From TMP-24 sp031376305 (GTDB lineage: Bacteria; Pseudomonadota; Alphaproteobacteria; Rhodobacterales; Rhodobacteraceae), in contig JANMDM010000026.1 in NCBI GenBank assembly GCA_031376305.1, forward strand, positions 1 through 25,797: DNA of 25,797 bases, read 5' to 3'. This document shows, piece after piece, positions 21,970-25,797 of this stretch. The notes beneath the pieces are model-generated. The model saw nothing but the letters and a program-made list of their open reading frames with translations, searched no databases and was not told the origin of the DNA. The stretch's first letter is position 1; each line of letters opens with the position of its first letter. The translations under genes were made by a program, and so were the position numbers.

Positions 21970-22589
21970 AGCCGGAGGCAGTGATTTTCGATATCGGCAA
22001 TGTGCTGATCGAATGGAATCCCGAACGATTTTACGACACCGTCATGCCCAAACCAGAACGCGAACGGATGTTCGCCGCAGTCGACCTGCACGGCATGAAC
22101 GATGCGATCGACAGGGGTGCCTTGTTCCGCGAAACCATCTATGACTGGGCCAACCGCAATCCGGCATGGTCCGACAAGATCCGCCTCTGGTACGACAACT
22201 GGATCGACATGGCTTCCCCGGTCATCAGCCATTCGGTCAAGCTGCTACGTAGTCTGCGCGCCAAGGGTGTGCCGGTCTTTGCCCTGACCAATTTTGGGCG
22301 ATACTCCTTTGAATATGCCCTGAGCCAGTATGATTTTCTGGCGGAATTCGACCGCCACTATGTCTCCGGCCATATGGAGGTCGTCAAACCCGATCCGCGC
22401 ATCTACCAGATGGTCGAAGCCGATTGCGCAATCCCGCCTGCGCGCCTCCTGTTCACCGACGACCGCGCCGACAATATCGCCGTTGCAGCGGCGCGTGGCT
22501 GGCAAACCCACCGCTTCGACGGGCCACAGGGCTGGGCTGACCGACTTGTAGCCGAAGAGCTGCTTACCCCCGAGGAGGCGCGCCCATGA
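21966..22589 (+). CDS. HAD-superfamily phosphatase (YihX-like)
   Basis: A 207-residue HAD subfamily-IA hydrolase. Motif I is FDIGNVLIEW with nucleophile D9 (the +2 position is Gly, as in YihX-type sugar phosphatases), motif II is the Thr of FALTNF, motif III the Lys of VVKPDPRIY and motif IV LFTDDRADN. A helical cap domain lies between motifs I and II. The start is GTG 21966, overlapping the DMT transporter stop by four bases (GTGA), because the family N terminus begins exactly there; the frame is open further upstream but is non-coding. A phosphorylated small molecule is the expected substrate. The stop overlaps the next gene by four bases. Confidence 0.92.
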   Translation: MKPEAVIFDIGNVLIEWNPERFYDTVMPKPERERMFAAVDLHGMNDAIDRGALFRETIYDWANRNPAWSDKIRLWYDNWIDMASPVISHSVKLLRSLRAKGVPVFALTNFGRYSFEYALSQYDFLAEFDRHYVSGHMEVVKPDPRIYQMVEADCAIPPARLLFTDDRADNIAVAAARGWQTHRFDGPQGWADRLVAEELLTPEEARP

Positions 22590-23500
22590 CATTCCAGATC
22601 GTCGGACCCGAGGCCGAGGCGAAACTCGACTGGATCGCCCTGACCGAAGCTCTCGCCGCAGGTCATGCCCTGCCCCGCGCCGCACTTGCCGATACCCTGT
22701 TGCACCGCGCCGGTAACACGCTTTTGACCCGTTCGGCCTGGATCGATGGCATGGGGGTGGCGGTAAAAGCCGCGACGATCTATCCGGGCAATCCCAAACT
22801 GGGGCTGGCGGCGGTGAACGGCGCCGTCACCCTCTTCTCAGATCGGGATGGCACGCTGGAAGCCTTGGTCGATTTCACCTTGGTCACCAAATGGAAAACC
22901 GCAGGCGACAGCCTTTTGGCCGCCCGCCGTCTGGCGCGACCTGATGCCGAAACATTCCTGATCGTCGGCGCCGGTGCCGTCGCCCGCTCAATGATCGAAG
23001 CCTATGCGGCTGCCTTCCCCAAGGCGCGCTTTTTGGTCTGGAGCCGCAACCCCGACATCGCCCGCAGCATTGCCGATGAAACCGGAGCAACACCCGAACC
23101 CGACCTTGAGCAAGCCGTACGCCGCGCCGATGTCGTGGCCACCGCCACCATGTCACCGACACCGCTGATTCAGGGCGCCTGGCTGCAACCCGGCAGCCAT
23201 CTGGATCTTATCGGCGCCTATCGCCCCGACATGCGCGAGGCCGACAGCACCTGCTTTGCCCGCGCCCGCGTCTTCGTCGATGCCCGTGCCACAACGCTCC
23301 ACCATATCGGCGATCTGATGGTGCCGTTGGCCGAAGGCGTGATCACCGAGGCCGATATTCAGGCAGACTTCTACGACCTGCCCGCAGGCCATTTCGCCCG
23401 CCACAGCCCGGACGAGATCACATTGTGCAAAAATGGCGGCGGTGCGCACCTTGACCTGATGACGGCGCGCTACATTCTGAACGCGGCTCTGGCCCCCTGA
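22586..23500 (+). CDS. Ornithine cyclodeaminase / mu-crystallin family protein
   Basis: A 304-residue NAD(P)-binding protein of the ornithine cyclodeaminase/mu-crystallin family, whose members include ornithine cyclodeaminase, alanine and other imine reductases. The N-terminal substrate domain has VAVKAATIYPGNP with the catalytic-type K61, and the Rossmann motif is LIVGAGAVARS (128-133) with a downstream VVATATMSPTPLI strand and LIGAYRPDMREAD. The usual TxxRTA segment reads TKWKTA, so K104 replaces the common Arg; the substrate may therefore differ from ornithine. ATG 22586 overlaps the HAD gene by four bases, making it the last gene of the coupled DMT-HAD-OCD run. Confidence 0.9.
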   Translation: MTFQIVGPEAEAKLDWIALTEALAAGHALPRAALADTLLHRAGNTLLTRSAWIDGMGVAVKAATIYPGNPKLGLAAVNGAVTLFSDRDGTLEALVDFTLVTKWKTAGDSLLAARRLARPDAETFLIVGAGAVARSMIEAYAAAFPKARFLVWSRNPDIARSIADETGATPEPDLEQAVRRADVVATATMSPTPLIQGAWLQPGSHLDLIGAYRPDMREADSTCFARARVFVDARATTLHHIGDLMVPLAEGVITEADIQADFYDLPAGHFARHSPDEITLCKNGGGAHLDLMTARYILNAALAP

Positions 23501-23523
23501 TTTTTTCTTTGCGCAAATACTCT
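23501..23523 (-). repeat. Copy 2 of the GTATTTG...AAAGAAA intergenic motif
   Basis: Read on the minus strand this begins AGAGTATTTGCGCAAAGAA and ends in an A-run; on the plus strand it is a T-run directly after the OCD stop. TTTGCGCAAA (23508-23517) inside it is a perfect 10-bp palindrome. It shares GTATTTG plus an AAAGAAA-like end with copy 1 at 12903-12925. Confidence 0.4.
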
Positions 23524-23530
23524 CGGGGGT

Positions 23531-23551
23531 CCGGGGGCAGACAGCCCCCGG
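23531..23551. terminator. GC-rich hairpin between convergent OCD and MFS genes
   Basis: CCGGGGGC (23531-23538) and GCCCCCGG (23544-23551) form a perfect 8-bp stem around AGACA, midway between the convergent OCD and MFS genes. The position suits a shared terminator, but no T-tract follows on either strand, so it may instead be a repeat-type hairpin or a Rho-assisted end. Confidence 0.5.
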
Positions 23552-23567
23552 CCGCGCCCCAAAAAGA

Positions 23568-24800
23568 TCATGCAGGCAGCATCTCCCGCTCCCGCACCGG
23601 CAGATGCACGACGGCTGAAAACGCTCCCACCGCCACACCGATCCACCACACTGCGGTATAACTGCCATAGGCATCATAGAGACGCCCCCCAAGCCAGGCG
23701 CCCATGAATGACCCCAACTGGTGGCTGAAGAAAATGATGCCATAAAGCGTGCCCATGTACTTCAGCCCGTAGATATGCGCCACCAGACCCGAGGTCAGCG
23801 GCACCGTGGCCAACCAAAGCGCCCCCATCCCCAAAGAAAACAAGATCACCGTCGTCGGTGTAATCGGCATAAGGATGAACAGCGCAGAAATAATCGTCCG
23901 CCCGGTGTAAATCGCCGCCAACAGGTATTTCTTGGGATAATGCTTGCCCAATACCCCGGCGGTGATTGACCCGACGATATTGGCCAGACCGATGAGCGCA
24001 ATTGAAATCGCCCCCAGCGCCGATGTCGACCTCACCCCAAAAGACGCCAGCCAACCGCTCGGATCGATCGCCCCGCACATTTCGGCAACCAGTGCCGGAA
24101 AATGGGCGGTGATGAACGAAAGCTGATAGCCGCACGAAAAGAAGCCCACGAAGATCAGGGTGAACGACGGATCGCGAATGGCCCGCTTCAGCACGATGCC
24201 CAGGCTTTCTTCAAGCTCGTCGCGACTGGCGCGCGCAGGTGCGCGCAACATTGGCAAGGCAAACAGCACGCATAAGATCACTGCTGCGAAAATCACGAAC
24301 ACCGACTGCCAGGGGTAATAACCCAACAGAAATTGCGCCGCAGACGCGCCGAAGACCTGCCCAACCGAGCCTGCGGCAGTGACGGTACCAAGCGCCAGTG
24401 AGCGGTTTTCAGGATGTGCCGCGCGGCCCGCCACGGCCAGAATGACCCCAAAGCCGGTCCCGGCAATACCGAAACCTACCAGGATTTCCAACAGCTGATG
24501 CTGGCCCGGCGTCACCGCAAATGACGACAGCAACAACCCCGCCGAATAGAATAATGCCCCCACAATGATCGCTCGGCGATCCCCAAATTTCTCGGCCAGT
24601 GCCCCAAAGAACGGCTGACCAAAGCCCCAGGCGAGGTTCTGAATCGCAATCGCCAATGAGAACTCGGCGCGCGGCCAGCCGAATTCCCGGCCGATGGGGA
24701 TCTGGAAAACGCCAAAGCTGCCACGGATTGCAAAGCTGAGCATGATGATAAAGCAACCGGCAACAAGAATGGGTGTAAAAAGCTTGGCGCGACTTGGCAT
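23568..24800 (-). CDS. MFS transporter
   Basis: A 410-residue major-facilitator protein with about 12 transmembrane helices. The first helix (LVAGCFIIMLSFAIRGSFGVF), the loop EKFGDRRAIIVGALFYSAGL (the A-motif-like G-x-x-x-D-R-R between helices 2 and 3), and a matching second half with ANIVGSITAGVLGKHYPKKYLL are visible. The general shape resembles the oxalate/formate antiporter and monocarboxylate-type branch, so an organic acid is a reasonable guess for the cargo, but not shown. AGGAG lies seven bases before the ATG. It is divergent from zapE with a 139-base gap that holds several inverted repeats. Confidence 0.92.
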   Translation of the reverse strand: MPSRAKLFTPILVAGCFIIMLSFAIRGSFGVFQIPIGREFGWPRAEFSLAIAIQNLAWGFGQPFFGALAEKFGDRRAIIVGALFYSAGLLLSSFAVTPGQHQLLEILVGFGIAGTGFGVILAVAGRAAHPENRSLALGTVTAAGSVGQVFGASAAQFLLGYYPWQSVFVIFAAVILCVLFALPMLRAPARASRDELEESLGIVLKRAIRDPSFTLIFVGFFSCGYQLSFITAHFPALVAEMCGAIDPSGWLASFGVRSTSALGAISIALIGLANIVGSITAGVLGKHYPKKYLLAAIYTGRTIISALFILMPITPTTVILFSLGMGALWLATVPLTSGLVAHIYGLKYMGTLYGIIFFSHQLGSFMGAWLGGRLYDAYGSYTAVWWIGVAVGAFSAVVHLPVREREMLPA

Positions 24801-24842
24801 GATTTCTCCTGTTCGGGTCGTTCTTATCGCCCGGCCATGTCT

Positions 24843-24876
24843 CCGGACAAATTCAGATTTGTGACCCGGACAATTC
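24843..24876. repeat. Short direct and inverted repeats upstream of the MFS gene
   Basis: CCGGACAAATTC (24843-24854) recurs as CCGGACAATTC (24866-24876), with the inverted repeat ACAAAT-TCAG-ATTTGT (24847-24862) between. The spacing of 23 bp and the position 43-76 bases before the MFS start suggest an operator, but no regulator is identified. Confidence 0.35.
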
Positions 24877-24894
24877 CCGAATGTGATCTTCTCA

Positions 24895-24923
24895 GACCAA
24901 AGGCGTGACAGACGCCTTTGGTC
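24895..24923. repeat. 12-bp perfect inverted repeat just before zapE
   Basis: GACCAAAGGCGT and ACGCCTTTGGTC are perfect 12-bp arms around GACAG, ending 16 bases before the zapE start. RNA from either strand would form a very stable hairpin. There is no T-tract after it in the zapE direction, so it is not an ordinary terminator for plus-strand RNA; a leader hairpin or dyad operator for zapE or the MFS gene is possible. Confidence 0.6.
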
Positions 24924-24939
24924 GCGCTATCCCGGCTTG

Positions 24940-25797
24940 ATGAATGATATGCCAGCCGTGACCCTTTCCGAGCTCTATGACCGGCTGACCACCACAGGCG
25001 GCTTGCGCGCCGACGCCGCGCAGCGAACGGTCCTGCCGATGATGCAAGATCTGCGCATGGCACTCGAGTCGGCATCCGGCCGCAAGAAAGGCCTGTTGGG
25101 CGGGCTTTTTGGCAAAGCGCCGGAAACGCCCAAGGGGCTTTATCTATGGGGCGGTGTCGGGCGCGGCAAGTCGATGCTGATGGATCTGTTCCACGCCAAT
25201 GTCGCCATCGAGGCCAAGCGCCGCGTGCATTTTCACGCCTTCATGCAAGAAGTGCAGGCGGCCCTGCATGCCGCGCGCAAAGCGGGCGAAGAAGACGCCC
25301 TCAGGCCAGTGGCCGAAGATATTGCCGGTACGTTGAGGCTTTTGTGCTTTGACGAAATGCAGATTACCGACATTGCCGATGCGATGATCGTCGGGCGCCT
25401 GTTCCAGATGCTTTTCGACCGGGGTGTCACCGTCGTCACCACCTCGAACCGCCTGCCGGATAATCTTTACAAAGACGGGTTAAACCGTGCGCTTTTTCTG
25501 CCATTCATTGCGCTTTTGAAAGAGCGTATGCAGGTTTTTGAACTTGAAAGCGAAACCGACTATCGCCAGCACCGATTGCAGGGGGCGCCGGTTTATTTCA
25601 CGCCGGCCGGGCATTTGGCCAAAACAGAAATCAGCAAAATCTGGCTGGAACTGACAGGTGGCGGCGGCGGTGGTCCGTTGCGACTGTCGGTCAATGGCCG
25701 CAGCGTCGAGCTGCCCGATCACCGGTCCGGTGTGGCGCGTGCAGGGTTTTGGGACCTCTGCGGACGCCCCCTCGGGCCTGCTGACTATCTGGCGATT
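24940..25797 (+). CDS. zapE: Cell division protein ZapE (AFG1-like ATPase), 3' truncated
   Basis: ZapE is an AFG1-type AAA-like ATPase; in E. coli it associates with the Z-ring and supports division under low oxygen. The frame is open to the end of the window: 286 codons are present and roughly 70 C-terminal residues are missing. Walker A is GGVGRGKS (71-78) in LYLWGGVGRGKSMLMDLF, Walker B is LLCFDEMQ (134-141) in the family segment DEMQITDIADAMI, and the sensor segment is VVTTSNRLPDNLY (165-177). HFHAFMQEV (97-105) is also typical. The start is ATG 24940; a second ATG at 24949 is possible, as neither has a strong ribosome site. It is divergent from the MFS gene. Confidence 0.94.
   Translation, partial: MNDMPAVTLSELYDRLTTTGGLRADAAQRTVLPMMQDLRMALESASGRKKGLLGGLFGKAPETPKGLYLWGGVGRGKSMLMDLFHANVAIEAKRRVHFHAFMQEVQAALHAARKAGEEDALRPVAEDIAGTLRLLCFDEMQITDIADAMIVGRLFQMLFDRGVTVVTTSNRLPDNLYKDGLNRALFLPFIALLKERMQVFELESETDYRQHRLQGAPVYFTPAGHLAKTEISKIWLELTGGGGGGPLRLSVNGRSVELPDHRSGVARAGFWDLCGRPLGPADYLAI

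Noticed and set aside
24824..25075. 83-residue minus-strand frame across the start of zapE
   Set aside because: It lies antisense to the zapE N terminus, has no ribosome site or recognisable domain, and zapE is clearly the coding strand.
1..25797. CRISPR arrays, tRNA or rRNA genes, insertion sequences, defence-system genes
   Set aside because: No spaced repeats, cloverleaf sequence, rRNA segment, transposase or recognised defence gene was seen in any gap or frame.

Overview
The window is a GC-rich, densely coded chromosomal segment that looks like an alphaproteobacterium of the order Rhodobacterales (Roseobacter/Rhodobacter group). This is an inference from gene content: an MbfA-type ferritin-like/VIT1 iron protein with an Irr-box-like palindrome, dapD and dapE separated by a small hypothetical gene, S-formylglutathione hydrolase, and many short GTGA/ATGA gene overlaps. 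It was not tested against a database. No rRNA, tRNA, CRISPR array, insertion sequence or prophage gene was seen. The layout is mostly housekeeping and core metabolism.

Region by region. 1-2.8 kb: the 3' part of an ABC exporter, then rlmN. 2.9-4.6 kb (minus strand): a secreted Gly/Lys-rich protein with one EF-hand-like loop and a LOG-family protein. 4.7-9.2 kb: a PLP-dependent serine/threonine dehydratase-like enzyme, an NTF2-like protein, then the lysine/diaminopimelate cluster dapD - small unknown gene - dapE - GNAT acetyltransferase. 9.2-12.9 kb: RNase R and a secreted MltB-type lytic transglycosylase. 13.0-15.3 kb: gabT (minus), divergent from a NYN-nuclease/OST-HTH protein.

15.3-18.8 kb is the regulatory core. 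A TetR repressor and an easily missed 59-residue secreted peptide form a minus-strand pair, divergent from mbfA. The shared intergenic region carries three copies of a TAAAC-N5-RGTTCA operator-like motif plus a separate perfect palindrome that resembles an Irr/ICE iron box just before mbfA. Next comes a VOC-NTF2 gene pair divergent from a second TetR gene, with an operator-like palindrome in the 51-base gap.

18.9-25.8 kb: an iodotyrosine-deiodinase-like flavin reductase with the family's substrate-binding Glu/Tyr/Lys triad conserved, fghA, a YaiI/DUF188 protein, a translationally coupled DMT transporter - HAD phosphatase - ornithine-cyclodeaminase-like run, a minus-strand MFS transporter, and the 5' part of zapE preceded by a 12-bp perfect inverted repeat.

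No large novel multigene system is evident. The most interesting signals are the hidden secreted peptide/TetR/mbfA regulatory node, the iodotyrosine deiodinase homologue, the NYN-OST-HTH protein and several unexplained palindromes.
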